NCBI GenBank assembly: GCA_013399015.1
Contig: VWZX01001062.1
Coordinates: forward strand, 1 to 64,000
Direction of reading: 5' to 3'
Origin: Galbula dea
Lineage: Eukaryota > Chordata > Aves > Piciformes > Galbulidae
DNA: 64,000 nucleotides
The notes beneath the pieces are model-generated. The model searched no databases, was not told the origin of the DNA, and saw nothing but the letters and a program-made list of their open reading frames with translations. Position numbers and translations under genes: made by a program. Of the stretch, positions 34,166 through 46,335 are shown piece after piece; positions within the stretch are counted from its first letter, which is position 1; each line of letters starts with the position of its first letter.

Positions 34166-35924
34166 CTGAGGTACATCTGTTCTGGGAGCTCAGGCAAAAT
34201 TTGAATTTTACTGTCAATAGCAGTTCTCCAAAACTAGCTCCAGTCGTTACCAGGGCAGGTCCGTAGCGAGGGCAGCACCCACCATGGATTACACCACTTA
34301 GGTCCCACCCCAAAATCCCAGGGCTTGCAGGTCCCTGGAGAGGGTCCCTGATGTATATTTCATTTATGAGACATGAAAATTTAATTTTCTCTCACGTGAT
34401 TTGATTCTGTCTCTCACTTAGAGCCTTTCTGGAGCAGGTCTCCCTGATCACTGGAGGCTTTTCTGGGCAGTAACAGCACACGAACTTTATGAATGATACA
34501 CAAGGATGATTCAGTTAATCAGCTCCTTGGAAGCCAGCAGCCAGCTCCAGAAGCACCTTGCCCTGGCTGAAGGAAACCCTCACGGTGCTGACCAGCAGTG
34601 TGCTCTGGGTGCTGCTGGTCAGGAGGTCAGGCTCCTGTTGCAGAGATGCCCAATGGTTTGTACAACTTGGAAAGCTGTTTGAAAACAACATTCTGCTGTG
34701 GAGGACCACGGAGGATCAGAGTGTTAGATTGCTCTCAACATTACATTTAGCAATTGCTGCCAGGGTCAGCCAAATGTTAATCTACTGCTTGTATTTGTTT
34801 GAAATAAAAAAGGAAACATCTAGGCATATTTCTGAGCCCATCTTGTTTAGCAAGCTGACATCTATCAGCATGGCTCCAAGCCAAGCCAGGCCTTTCCAAT
34901 ATGTGGTGTAATTTGAAATTTCTGGAGGAGAAATCAAACCTAAAATGCATCTGTGACTTGGGGTTTTTTTCTCACCGCCGTTAACAGTGTTTGTTAAAAG
35001 GTTACAGCATCCAGCTCCATGGCCTGGTGGAAAGCTGCCAGCCCAGAGAGCCCAGGAGGTCAGGAGTGGAGTGAATTGTTGAGACACTAAAGCCTGTTTC
35101 TGAGGGATGCAGTAATTTGGAGAACAATCAGCAGAGCCCTCTTCTCCCGGGCTGGGGGTGCCACGGGAGATCTCACTGCTGGTAGCACTTTTCCTGACCT
35201 TCTGGGAGAGAGGTGATTTCCTGGATGCAGCCACTAGAGAGAAGAGCTGGCAGAGGAGGAGGTGTGGAAAGTGTGATTTAGATGGGCTGTTGGCAAAGGG
35301 AAATCTCCTGTGAAACTTGGATCTCTGTTGAGAAGCAGTTTCTTGAACAAGGAGGCGAGATGCCTCTCTGCTATCATCTTGGTCATCTTCTGAATCCAGA
35401 GATGAGCAATGCTGCCTGCCTGGCACCAGCCTACATTCAGAGCAGCACAGTCCAAGGATACCTCAGGAGCCTACAGGGGCTTTTTATTATTATTGGTTTT
35501 TAACAGCAGCTATTTCTAGATTGATGTGGCTGTAAGAACCTAGTTCCACTGCCAGTGCAGCATCTAAACCCAGGTATGGGACATACAGCAAATGGGAAAC
35601 AGCTAGAATTTCCATTTCCAACCTCACTATTAATTGCTCACTTAAAATCTTGTAGGAGTTAGCCAACTGCCAGCTCTCCACTGAAATCACAACACAGAAC
35701 AAGCACACAGGGAAGTCTCCTCCCTTTCCAGTGCCCAAACTGGAAGGCAGGAGGAGCAGCTTGGCTGGCTGGCTCCACAAGCTGCAGATGAAGACACCTT
35801 TGGAAATGGTGACCAGCTGTCTGAGAGTTTGACACAGGTCTTGTCACACTGACAACACGCTTCCATCAAAAGCAAGTGCCTGCTCTGGGCTGGGGTCATG
35901 ATGTCTTTGAGCAACGGCTATCAG
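34166..35924. other. Unique non-coding stretch, possibly partly conserved
   Basis: The 34340-34520 segment has ATTTCATTTATGAGAC, TCACGTGATTTGATTC (E-box CACGTG) and CAGTTAATCAGC, and could be a regulatory block. A 214-codon minus-strand frame (34782-35426) overlaps plus-strand frames and has no recognised domain. It is not accepted as a gene. Confidence 0.38.
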
Positions 35925-36090
35925 TTCATTATGCATTTTAAATGATACAGGAAAGTATCTTGCAGCAATGACACCTATCATGGTTTTCCAGGTCAGAGTT
36001 AATATTAATTAGGTGTTTTGGTACTCACAGGCTTAATTAGATCACTTGAATCTTATGTTTTGAAGTAGGACAGACATAAGCTCCCCATCA
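35925..36090. promoter_or_regulatory. Candidate conserved block with paired TTAATTAG sites
   Basis: AT-rich and repeat-free, with ATATTAATTAGGTG (36003-36016) and GCTTAATTAGATC (36031-36043) plus CAATGACACCTATC upstream. Two identical TTAATTAG homeodomain cores lie about 27 bp apart. Function is inferred from motif content only. Confidence 0.27.
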
Positions 36091-38114
36091 TATTTTACCA
36101 ACATGGAAGTGAAACCAATTCCCCACCAGGCTCTCCCACACCCTGACAAGTCAATAAAAATGATATCAGGTGATTAAATGTAGAAATTAAAAGAAAAAAA
36201 AAAGGAGGCAGACATAATGATAAAGTGTAATGAAGTTGAGCAGCTGGCAGACTCCTTGGTGGATCTGCCACCTGATGACTTGTACTAGGATGCAGGCGAT
36301 GCCCCCAGCTCCCTGATCAGACAGAGGCCCCTGGCACACAGGCTGAACATCACCTCCCAGCCATTAACTGGCTTGATGGACATGAACCCTCTTGCTATGA
36401 GGACAGAAAACACTGATTTCATGTGTGCACATGACAGACAAAAGAAATATGGAACAACTTCCAGGAGTCTAAATACCCCCCAGTAATGCAGGGTTCATGC
36501 TCTGGAATGAATTCCTGTTGGCAGGTTAGGACTGGACTCACCAGCACCAGTCTCATCCAAAAGCTGAAGGCTTTGCTTCCCTTCAGCTTGAAAGTGTCTC
36601 ATCTTTTGCTTTTGAACTATGGGAGGTATCAGAAAAGGTCCCTTCTCACTGAGCTCCAGCACAAGGTAATGAGAAAGAAGCTTCTAAGTTGCACTTTAAG
36701 GAGAGGAGGAGAGGCAATGCTGTCCCCACCCAGACCCCCACTGACAACCACTGATGGTAGAAATTCCATCTCCATTTCTTCTGTCTAATAAACAGTTGCA
36801 AGTCCCCAGCCAGAGCCACCCTCGCTCTGGTGACTGGCTCCATCCCCATGACTTAACATCACACCAGCACAGCACACAGCATGCACAGAGAGGTCTCCCT
36901 TCTCCAAAGCCACCCCACAGATGCTGCAGATAAGCAGCTAGCCTGTCCCTAGGACTTCTCCAAGATGAGCACATACCCAAAAATGTTCAGAGGCTCAGCT
37001 GTGGCTGATGCCTGCACCTCCTGTGCTGCCTCCATCCCTTCCCAGGAGCGTGCAGTGCCCTGTGCATGGTTTTCCAAGCCAGCTGGGTACCAAGGTCTGT
37101 GTTATTGCCTGTCAGGATGTCTAGTGCCCCACGTCTCTTACTTCATCCTTGCATTGTTCCACACCTAACAGTGGCACAAATCACTAGCCTTGGGGAGGGG
37201 GAGAAGCCACATCCTCTATTTACAATTATCCATCTAATTAGCAATTGTCTTTTGGCATTGAAAGTGTGTTCTGAGGAAGAGGGATGGCTTCTCCTTGAGT
37301 CCTATTTGCCACCTTCATGATGGCAACTTCTCACAGACCAGCAGAGCAAGGAGGTTTGCTGAGTGCCAGCAAGCACCAGCTAACAGCTTAGCACTCTTTA
37401 TTCCCTCAGGTTCTCACTCCCTACAGAAACAATATTAAAATCTTATCAGAAAAGACAGTTATGGCTCTCTACAGGTTTTCGTTCTCTTTAAGAGTAAGCC
37501 TGCACTTCTCTTTCTTGGGACCTGCCACAGGGACATGAGTTTATCTCCAGCAAGCTCATGCAGCAGGAGCAGAGTCTGCCCCAACCTGTGGGACACCTTC
37601 TTTGAAACCCTTTTGGGTTTCATCTCTGAGTGGGTTTCTTCTTTCCCCTGCTGTAAACTCCTTGTGAACCCTGTTTCCCTTGTACCACACATTCCTTCTT
37701 CTCATCTGCTTCCCTGTTGCCTAAACACTTTTTTTTGCTTGCTTATGTTTTATCTGCAGCACTATTTATTTTTCTTGAAAGTGCCTTCCCCCCCCCATTC
37801 TGTTCCAGCATTTCCCCTCTGCTCATTAGCAGGCTTCCTTGCCTCTAACACCTTGTTCCTGACCCTTGCCCTGGCTCAGCTCTCTTCTCCTTCCTCACTC
37901 CTCTCTGCTTGCTCCTTTTTGACTGCCCAGGTCACCCTCTCCTCCCCAGACCAGGGCCCAGAACATGGACCCAGCAGGGCTGACCCCCTCCCATGAGCAC
38001 CAAACACACACAGCAGCAGAAGAGCCCCATACATGTGTATCAAAGCTTAATGCACATAAATAAAAGCAAGTTGGTGACTAATTTATTTTCTCAGTATCTA
38101 TTAAACACAGCTTA
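36091..38114. other. Unique non-coding stretch, no gene seen
   Basis: The 153-codon plus-strand frame at 37535-37996 is pyrimidine-driven (Ser/Leu/Pro/Phe-rich), a usual artefact of C/T-rich DNA. An A-rich stretch lies at 36188-36206. No transposon is seen before 38115. Confidence 0.42.
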
Positions 38115-38332
38115 AACTACCCTGGACATATTTAAGCTGGAAATGAGAAGAAGGTTTATAACCACGAGAAGAAAGACAGCCTCTCAGTAGGAGTAGTGAG
38201 GGCAAGAAGCCTAAATGGTTTCAAGATGGAAGTAGATAAGTGCTTGAAAGGCATCATATGATGTGGTTGCCTTCAACAGCAGGGGACAGGACTTGATGAC
38301 TTAGGAAGTTCCTTTCAGTCTTAATTCTTATC
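38115..38332 (+). mobile_element. Old CR1-group LINE 3' remnant, plus strand
   Basis: Reads TTAAGCTGGAAATGAGAAG, then AAGGTTTATAACCACGAGA, GTAGTGAGGGCAAGAAGCC, AATGGTTTCAAGATGGAAGT and GACAGGACTTGATGACTTAG. This follows the layout of ancient sauropsid CR1-group copies (aagctggaaat-agaagaaggtttctaacc...gtgggggcaaaaaacct...tggtttcaagact). It is clearly more diverged than the other CR1 copies here, with part of the 'ttctggaacagcctt' block lost. Confidence 0.68.
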
Positions 38333-41300
38333 TTCCTGTGTGGGCCAAATGTCACCCACCACGGTCTGGGGACAAGCCCTATGGAGACAAGGCACAGGAA
38401 AGACACCCCCAGACCCCTGCCAGCTGCTGTCACCTTCCCAGCTCCAGTCCAGGGCTGCTTTGCAAGCTGGGGGGCAGAGGGAGCTGGGTGAGACTTGAGC
38501 ACCAGCACCAAACACTCTGAAGTGTGTTTCAGAAGGATGACAAAGTGCCCAGGCTGCTCGGACGTGGCTGTAACGTGCTGGGATGCCCTCTCTGCCTTTC
38601 AGGGGATAGCAGCTGGGGTTTCTTTCTCCCCTTTCCAAAGAGAAATGGTTGGGCAAACCCAGGCTCTGCAGCAGCCCAGGGATATGTGCTCCACACACCA
38701 GTTTTCAGAGGAATTGACACGCTGAACTAGGAAGCACAATTAGCTGCAAAGCACAAAATCCAGCATCATCTGCAGGGTTCGCTCAGACGCTTACTCCTGC
38801 CGTGGCTGCAGAACTAGTGCTCACAGCCAGAGCCTGGACACGAGCTCAGGATCAACTGCAACCAAGCCAGCAGAGCTCCAGGAGGTGCCTCCTCTCCTCC
38901 TCAGCTGAGCTGTCCCTGCCAGCAGCCCCCCTGCAAGCTCAAACCACTGGCCAAAAGCTTTATCAGAAGGTTGAATTTTAGCATCTTCAGTAAAAGAAGC
39001 AGCAGCTGAACTCCTTTAGCCTTGGGAGTGAGGCTGGCTGCCCCAGACCCTCCCAGCAGCTCAGCTGAAGGGAGCTAACCTGTTCAGCTGGGTTAGCTCA
39101 CCTGCCCAAAACTGCTGCTGCAAGTCTTAGCTGCTGGGGATGACATGGTCAGTGGTGATGCTTGGAGGACAACCTGACATCTGTGAGTCTTCTAAGGCCT
39201 CCGCAGCCCAAGTGGCAAAGCCCTGTCAGACCAGCCCTGCCTGTCATTTATTATTTGCTCCTTTGCCTGCAGCTCATTTGGAAGCTTTCAAAGCTTTGGG
39301 TTTTTTATAGTAAAGGGATATTTGTGCCTTGCCTGTGGAAACATCAGAGCCTGTATTGTTCAGCCCACAATAAAATGTGTCTTTCAGTTTGATTTATTTC
39401 TCTCAGTTTACTTTGCCATAAGTTGGCATCGTTTCCTGGTTTGGATTCTGCTGATGGCCTTACAGTTCCTCTTTCTGTCTTACAGCAGCCAGTTTTATGT
39501 TTGTTATTCCAACTCCAGGATTCTATTCAGAGTGACTAGGAGTTGTAGTGTTTGAAATCCAATTATTTACAGCAATGCCTCCACTTGTGAAGGCATTTCC
39601 AGTAGAAATTGTCTGAAAGCAGACACATGGACTCAAATTGAAGACATGTTTTTACAGTTACTTGTCAGAGGAACCAGTCCTTCTGGTTGCTTTGGAGCTT
39701 TTAAGGGCTTGCTTTCTTCTACAGTCAAATTGTATTTGGGCAATACCCCCCAAAAACATGACACTGAGCAGGTTTCCAACAGCAACCTGCCATGTGAGCT
39801 GCTGGCAGGACAGCCAAGGCCAGACCTCCCTCCCCAGGTTGGGAGGGACTGTGTGAGCAGACCTTCCAGCCAGTGCCATCCTCTGCCTCCCTCTCCTACC
39901 ATCTAAGCTGTAGGAACAGGTCCATGGGCTCCCTGCAGCCACGGCTGGCACGGGTTAGGGGCAAGCCTGGCCAGCCCACATTGACTCCTCCCCTGCCAAT
40001 GTCTCTCCAAGTGTCTGTGAGGTGCTTGCAAGGCTCCACACAGCACCCACAGGGGAGATTTTCTCCTGCTTCCCAAGCATTCTGTCTTGTGAGGTTCTGT
40101 TTCCTACCTGCAATGCAGGAGCAAAGACAAGAGGCTGGTATCTGCAGCCTGGAACTGATGTCCCCAGAGGAGCTGAACCACCCTGAAATTCCACCTCAGG
40201 ACCATCAAGTCTGTGTCACTGTATTACCATTACCTTCATCAATACAAAAGCCTAGTTACAATCTAATGAAACACAGACAATGAGGTCCTCAGGAGAAAGG
40301 AAGAAGCTCAGTGGCAGAGCTGACTGGATGTCAAGCCCAAGGAAAAGAAGAAACATGCAGTTTCCAGGCTAGCAGGGGAAGATTTTCCTGCCAAGGCAAT
40401 ATGCAGTTTTACACCTGTCTGAAAATGTGTTGTGAAGTTCCTTGAAGGAAGATTCATTGTTGTTTGTCCTTGTGGGCATTGAATTGTCTGCAAAAGTTCT
40501 CTCTTCAAAGTACTATTCCCCCTGAATTCCTGCTGAAGTCAATGGGAACCAAGAGGGCTGGAGGTAGGCTCCCTGTAGGGGAAACTGAATGGTGAAGAGA
40601 CTTGTCATGGTGGCTGGCAAGTTCCTGAAGTCATGGGACACACAGCCAGAAAATGGCATAAGCCCTTGGACACACAGGCCAAAATTCAAGTGGATACCAG
40701 AGCTGCCAGAACACTGCCAGCAGGCTCTGGACAGAGCCACAGCAGATCTCCAGCCTTTGCCCTCCCAGAGCCAGTGGTGGCTCGAGTCCTCACAGGAGAA
40801 GTTCCCAAACTCCCAGAGCACTCGTGTCCCTGTGAAAGCCAACAGCAGAGCTACACACAACAAGATTCCCTTCAAGTAGAGTTAGTTAGTCTCTAAGAAC
40901 TAGATCTTCCTTTCCTGAACCAGGACTCTTTTCTGTGGGCCAAGAGATCTGCATGGTGGCAGGAGTATCTGCTTCACTCCCCATCCCCTTTTCTCCTCTG
41001 CCAGAGGATGATTCCCATGTCTTTTAACATTTGCTTTTGCTTTCTCTGTGACACAGTGAACTTGGAGAGCAAATGGATAAAAGCATTTGAGCAGTCCCCA
41101 AATACATTTCACATCCACTTGAAAACATACTGCTTTGAGTCCCAGAAAGCTGCTTTAACCATGCTGGAGACAAAAGCTGATGGATCTAGAGGGGCTTTAG
41201 AGCAACAGACACAGCTACTTTCCAGGGCCTGATTCACTGTAGATATGACCAAGAGGCCATAGCATCTCCTGGGGGTTATTCCATCCACCACACACAGTAG

Positions 41301-42244
41301 ACCACTCAGAGCCAACACATGGATGATAACAGACCACAGAGCACTTCCAGCTCATCACACTGATGGGGGTGTCACAGCTGCTTGCAAAGCCTACAAGATA
41401 AACACCTGTGTTTTGAAAACCCTTTACTGCACAAGCTTCTGGCCCTTTTGGTAATGCTGTAACTTTCTTTATCCTCATTAATTACCAGCCCATTAAGCAC
41501 CTGCTTGATGAAGTTCTAGCTACACCACTCTGCCTGAGAAACTGAAGTGGGACAACCTTGGTCTTTTAGAGACACCACTACCTGGGGAGGGATAAGGAAT
41601 TGTTTTCCCTCATCAGGATTTATTTGTTCTGTGGTCACATCTTGGGGTGGTGAACAAGAGAATTCCTTCACTTGCAACTGAAATCCCATCCTGCAGCATG
41701 AATATGCTGCTTTTTCACATTCCATGCTCAGTGCTTAATTTGATTTCCAATGGGCTATGTTACTGCAGTTGCACTGAAGGGGATGGAGAGAGTCCAACTT
41801 ACACCATGGAAGGAGCTGGCTCCCTGCCACTGCAAAAAGACTTAAAACTTCTCAGAAAAAAAAAAAATAACTATCATCAGACTAAGCCCTTGAAGATAAC
41901 TCACCCAGTGACAAAAGCCTGCAACTGTTCTGTTGGGAACAATGTGACACCCTGAAATTCAGGCACCAGCCTTTCAGGAAGGAGCACAGGTCAAGATTTT
42001 TGGTCTGATAAGAGATTGGCTCCTGGATCTCCTTCAGCAAGCAGCTAAACTGGCACCACTCATGAGCACCTCTAAAGCTCTGCCCTGCAGATTTCCACCT
42101 GTTACCTTTCCCTGTCAGAGCATCATTTTAAATGTAGGTTTTGGTGTCTGACTTTGGGTGTCCCCTCTGAAGAAGCTGGACATAACACCAACCTCCACGG
42201 TCTGGTGCTCGAAACGAGGGACTGACAAACGTAAGCATGCCAGA
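38333..42244. other. Unique non-coding stretch, no gene seen
   Basis: Nearly 4 kb without a recognised gene or transposon. CTGAAGTCAATGGGAACC at 40532-40549 resembles the core of an old sauropsid repeat, but too little remains to call. Overlapping frames on both strands at 39633-40283 and 40513-40896 show no domains. There is a poly(A) run at about 41857-41867. Confidence 0.42.
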
Positions 42245-42450
42245 AATCACAGGCTGTTGGGGGTTGGAAGGGACCTCTGGAGATCATCTAGTCCAAACTC
42301 CCTGGCAGAGCAGGCTCACCTAGAGCAGGTTGCACAGAGTGGCATCCAGGTGGGTCTGGAATGTCTCCACCAGCTCTCTGGGCAGCCTGCTCCAGGCTCT
42401 CCACCACCCTCAAGGTAAAGGAGTTCCTCCTTGTGTTTAGATGGAGCTCC
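42245..42450 (-). mobile_element. CR1 LINE, 3' part, minus strand
   Basis: On the plus strand: GGGGTTGGAAGGGACCTCTG, GAGATCATCTAGTCCAAACT, CTAGAGCAGGTTGCACAGAG, then AGGAGTTCCTCCTTGTGTTTAG. The last two blocks mark a different CR1 subfamily from the 16541 type (gcaggttgcacagga...cttccttgtgttta type). 5'-truncated, minus-strand insertion. Confidence 0.93.
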
Positions 42451-42599
42451 CTATAAAATAGATATAAATACCACAGTCTGTAATCTTGCCTTCCACTTTT
42501 ATCAGGACTGAGGAGAAGGAAGAGAGACCCTGGTACACTCACTGCTAAATTGATAGACATTTATGTTAGCCTAGCAGGAAGCTGAAAGTCCAGGCCCAA
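42451..42599. other. Short unique stretch after CR1
   Basis: No recognised feature; a transition from the CR1 copy to the AT-rich block downstream. Confidence 0.4.
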
Positions 42600-43634
42600 T
42601 CGTTGTCTTCCTTAACTAAAAGCATCGCATCAGCAGTTCTGTTTACTCCAGCCAAGGCTGCTTTCATTTCTTGCTTGTTTTGCTATCTATTTCTATTGAG
42701 GGAACACTTTCTCAGCAGCTTTGAGTCACTTCTTAAATGCCTTTTATGAGGAGACAAAGTCAAATCACTTTTCCTTAATTAACACAATTGTCAAGCCTTC
42801 ACTCCAGCTCCACAATAGCTCTCCTAATCTCGCCGAAGGATGCATGACTTCATTACTGGGTATATTGTTTCCTATAAACATATAAAACCCCTACAATAAC
42901 AATCCCATCAGCTGAAATGAAGTTATCTGAGAACAGAATTAAACTCCAAATGACCCTTTGCTCCACTCCATAGACCCCTATTAATAATTCTAATCTAATC
43001 AGAGTGGATAAATGTACTGTTGCAGCCTATGCCAGGCACTCTGCCAGGAGGTCCTACTGCAGTCCATCTGATTCATTCCAGCCCAGAGCTCCTCTGGGGT
43101 GGAGAAGATGCATCTTGCACGGAGAGGCCACTGGCTGACTTCCTCTTTTGTTATCTTTTAGTGGCAAAGTCATGTCCTTGTAACTGATAGACACTTTTCT
43201 TTGTAAATAACCCTGGAGTGACTGATAGAGCTCTTGCCAGACAAAGCCTGTAAAGAGCTAGGCATTATTCATGCCAGGCCTGAGAACACTGTGTCAGGGC
43301 TGACAAATTTATGGTAGATATGAGCTCACCTCTTCCACAAATATATACTTTCCCAGCAAATTCATCACGTGCTTTAATGGCCCCATACTGAATTTGTCAG
43401 CTGTCTGTCCCTGCACATTGTTTCCTTTGGATTCCTGTCAAGGATTGTTTGTTAAAATCATCTCCCTCCTTCCATCCTTCAGCTGCTAGCCCCAGGAAAG
43501 ATCAATGATGACACAGCTATTGATAATATTTTATATTCAACTATTTGGGTCATAAATCATGTTAACAATGCTGATATGTTTATTGAGTGTCTGCTGGCAC
43601 TGCAATTATATAGAAAATGATGTCACCCTAAATC
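42600..43634. promoter_or_regulatory. Long AT-rich repeat-free block, candidate conserved non-coding cluster
   Basis: About 1 kb free of recognised repeats and long frames. It has many factor-like cores: CTTTTCCTTAATTAACAC (about 42770), GAAATGAAGTTATC (about 42915), CCCCTATTAATAATTC and CTAATCTAATCAGAG (about 42976-43005), ATCACGTGC (about 43365), CATGTTAACAATG (about 43558). The first 400 bp are the most motif-dense. This is the longest such block in the window. Conservation is not tested. Confidence 0.37.
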
Positions 43635-46158
43635 TTGGCTTTGTTGGATTGCTTTTTATTTCTTCCTTCCCACTCCCACCCCACTTCAGAATTTAAATAT
43701 GTCACTTTTTATTTTTGCATTCCCATTTTAGGAGCAGTGAGAACTTTGGCACTGCAGAGAAGGTCTGGAGTCCCAGGGCCTCTATCTCCCATCAAAACAA
43801 AACATGGCCAAGCATTTCCCAACAGGACACGAAGACACTGCTTCAGACCTGCACAGATCCTGGTGGAAAGCAGGATGGAAGGAGAGAATGGCAGAAGGAC
43901 ACCTCTTCTGCTCTCTACTCTGGCTCAGCAAGCTGAGCAGAGGACCCTTCTCTGCCCTGCCCAGCTGGCTCTGTCACCAAGGCCAAAAGGGCACCTCATG
44001 GGAAAGGCTGGAGAGAAGACAGTGACCAGTCCTGCAAGAAGTCTCAGACAGGTTGAAAGTCTCCCCCCAAGCCTTGCCCTCCATGCATACTCAGCAAGCT
44101 CTACTCCATGTCACACAAGCCACTCCACCTACAGGGTTTCATTTCAGAAAACTACTAGGAATAATCTGGGAGAAGGAAAAAAATTGCTGTTCCACTTGGG
44201 TTTGCAGTTTCCTTCCCTGGACAGCTGCAGGCCCAGGGACTCCCAAGTCTCCCCCAGCCCACAGAGGGAGTTCCTCCACCATTCAGCTCCATGCATTATT
44301 TTATCTTCTAACTCATGACCTTAACCTTATGTAGTTACATTTCTAAAGAAAGATCTAGGGCTTTGCAATTCCTCTAAGACTGTTTTCCTCCTTAGCAAGC
44401 CTCTGTTATGTGTACCCAAAGAGGAGAGAGAGAAAACAGAGAGCGCTGCCTTCTTTTCTTTTATGAATTCTGTAAACACACAGGAGGGATGATCTTGGTA
44501 TGCAAGATTTTTATGAAAGCATCAAGATGTGAAGAAAAGCCCAGAGCCATTCCCATTGGGATGCATATTTTCCTTTACATACCAAGGCAGACAGAGCTGA
44601 GGTTGTCATGACCATGGATGGGACACACCTCCCAAAACATGTTTCAGATAGGCAGCCAACCACCTCTGAGGTGTCCCACTCTTTTGAAACTGTTCTAATC
44701 TGCCCTCACAAGCCTATAAAACTGGACAAGAACCCTGATGAGGGTTTCAGGCTGTGTGGAAACACACAGAGAATAAGATTTTCCTGTGATATATTGGCAC
44801 ATCCACATCTAGAGTCAACCTGTCTCATGGCTTTCCAGAGCGTCTCCCTTCTAAGGCCAAACTCTAATTTCATTTTTCCCAGTATAATTTCACTCTGTCA
44901 AAAGAGATTACTTCAGATCTACGTAGACTGAAGCAAGAACAGAGCCTGGTCCTTGATTTCAGCCAGTAACAGCCCAAGAAAGAAGAGCAGATCTGCCAAA
45001 GGGGAGATACTTAGAGCTGTAGCGGAACCTGGATTGTGATCTGGCTTCTGGGTTTGTGTGGGATGCAGATACATTTACTATTTGGAGCTCAGAGCAGATC
45101 CAAAAGCCTTAGGAGAACAAGCACCACAGCCAAGCAAAACTCCTGGTGGATAATTGCACTGCTGCCAGTTGCCTTGTTCAGTCTGTAAATGTTTGAATGA
45201 ATCTTGGCTGAGAATCAATTTTTTATCAAGCCCCCAGACCAGACGACTTTCATGTGTTCTCTGGCTTTCTGCAAACCTTTTATGGGTTCATAACTCTGAA
45301 AGGTATTTTCCTGTTTCCAGTGCTTCCATTTTCCTTAGTGCTGATACCTTATATCCTCTTCATCTTTATCTTAATGGAAATTCTGCTAAAGAACAGGGAA
45401 GTCAAGGCCTTTCCCATGGGGAATGCACTACTTACAAGGGGCTCAGCCTAAATTTGACTGAAGTCAGAAAGAAACTCTAACTTCTCTGGCCTCCAACCAA
45501 CTGTACATTCCATTCTAATGACTGCAGGCATAAATCAGCCCTGAGTTATGCCTGTCAGATAACCTGCTAGATATCTACCCAGCCTCATCTGCGGTCAACA
45601 ACTTAATTTATGTAGGTGCTCTTCAGTACCTGCTGCAGAGAAACAGATGGCAGAAGTTGATATGTAAAGCTACAATAATCCTGGTTTGCACTCAGAACTG
45701 GGTCTCCCATGGTCATCTGCAGGCTAAACATTCCTATCTCAGGTAGGCTTTGTCATCTGGTTGTGTTGCTAGGCACCCTGGAGGTAGGGTGGGAGCCAGG
45801 CAGGCCAGGGCCTTCGCAGTGCCTCCAAACAGGTCACAGCTCCCACCTACCTTTGGGCAGGTGAGCAGAGCACCCAGCTCAGGAGCTTAGATAATCTGAA
45901 ACTGCCTTTGCTGTCAATGCAGAGTCACAGCTTCTCCATGGTGGTGGATTTAGTCTGGTTGAGTCTCCCTTTCCATTGCCATTAGAGAGCTACCTGGGGT
46001 TGGAGCACACCTTGGAACAGCAAGAAGTGAGGCGGGATGAGCCTACACACACACAGTTGTCAGATGCCGTTTCCTGGGATATGGATGCCTACATGTGCAA
46101 GGATTTGAGACAGCCAGACCTTCACCAGGTCTCCTTTAGAAACATGACCCTAAACACA
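43635..46158. other. Unique non-coding stretch, includes the longest chance frame
   Basis: A 227-codon ATG frame spans 43635-44318 on the plus strand, with two overlapping frames in other phases. Its peptide is low in recognisable structure, rich in Ser/Pro/Arg, and has no known domain. It is not accepted as a gene. No transposon is recognised. Confidence 0.42.
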
Positions 46159-46335
46159 GAGTCACAGAATCATTCAGGTTGGAAGAGACCTCTAAGATCA
46201 GCAAGTCCAACCATCAACCTATCACCCCCACACCACAAAACCCTGTCCTCAAGTACCACATCTAGATGCCTTTGAAACCCCTCCAGGAACAGTGACTCCA
46301 CCTCTGCCCTGGGCAGCCTAGGCCAGTTTGCATCC
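46159..46335 (-). mobile_element. CR1 LINE, 3' end, minus strand
   Basis: On the plus strand: GAGTCACAGAATCATTCAGG (tail), TTGGAAGAGACCTCTAAGATC, AAGTCCAACCATCAACC, then CCCTCCAGGAACAGTGACTCC. This is the classic avian CR1 3' terminus, reverse-complemented. It is 5'-truncated near GGCCAGTTTGCATCC. Confidence 0.94.

Noticed and set aside
34782..35426. 214-codon minus-strand open frame
   Set aside because: No recognised motif, overlaps plus-strand frames and non-coding-looking AT-rich sequence; no splice or start context supporting it.
37535..37996. 153-codon Leu/Ser/Pro/Phe-rich frame that could look like a membrane protein
   Set aside because: The hydrophobicity is a by-product of C/T-rich DNA; no signal or family match.
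43635..44318. 227-codon plus-strand open frame, the longest in the window
   Set aside because: About this length is expected once or so by chance in 64 kb; no domain, overlapped by frames in other phases, composition not protein-like.
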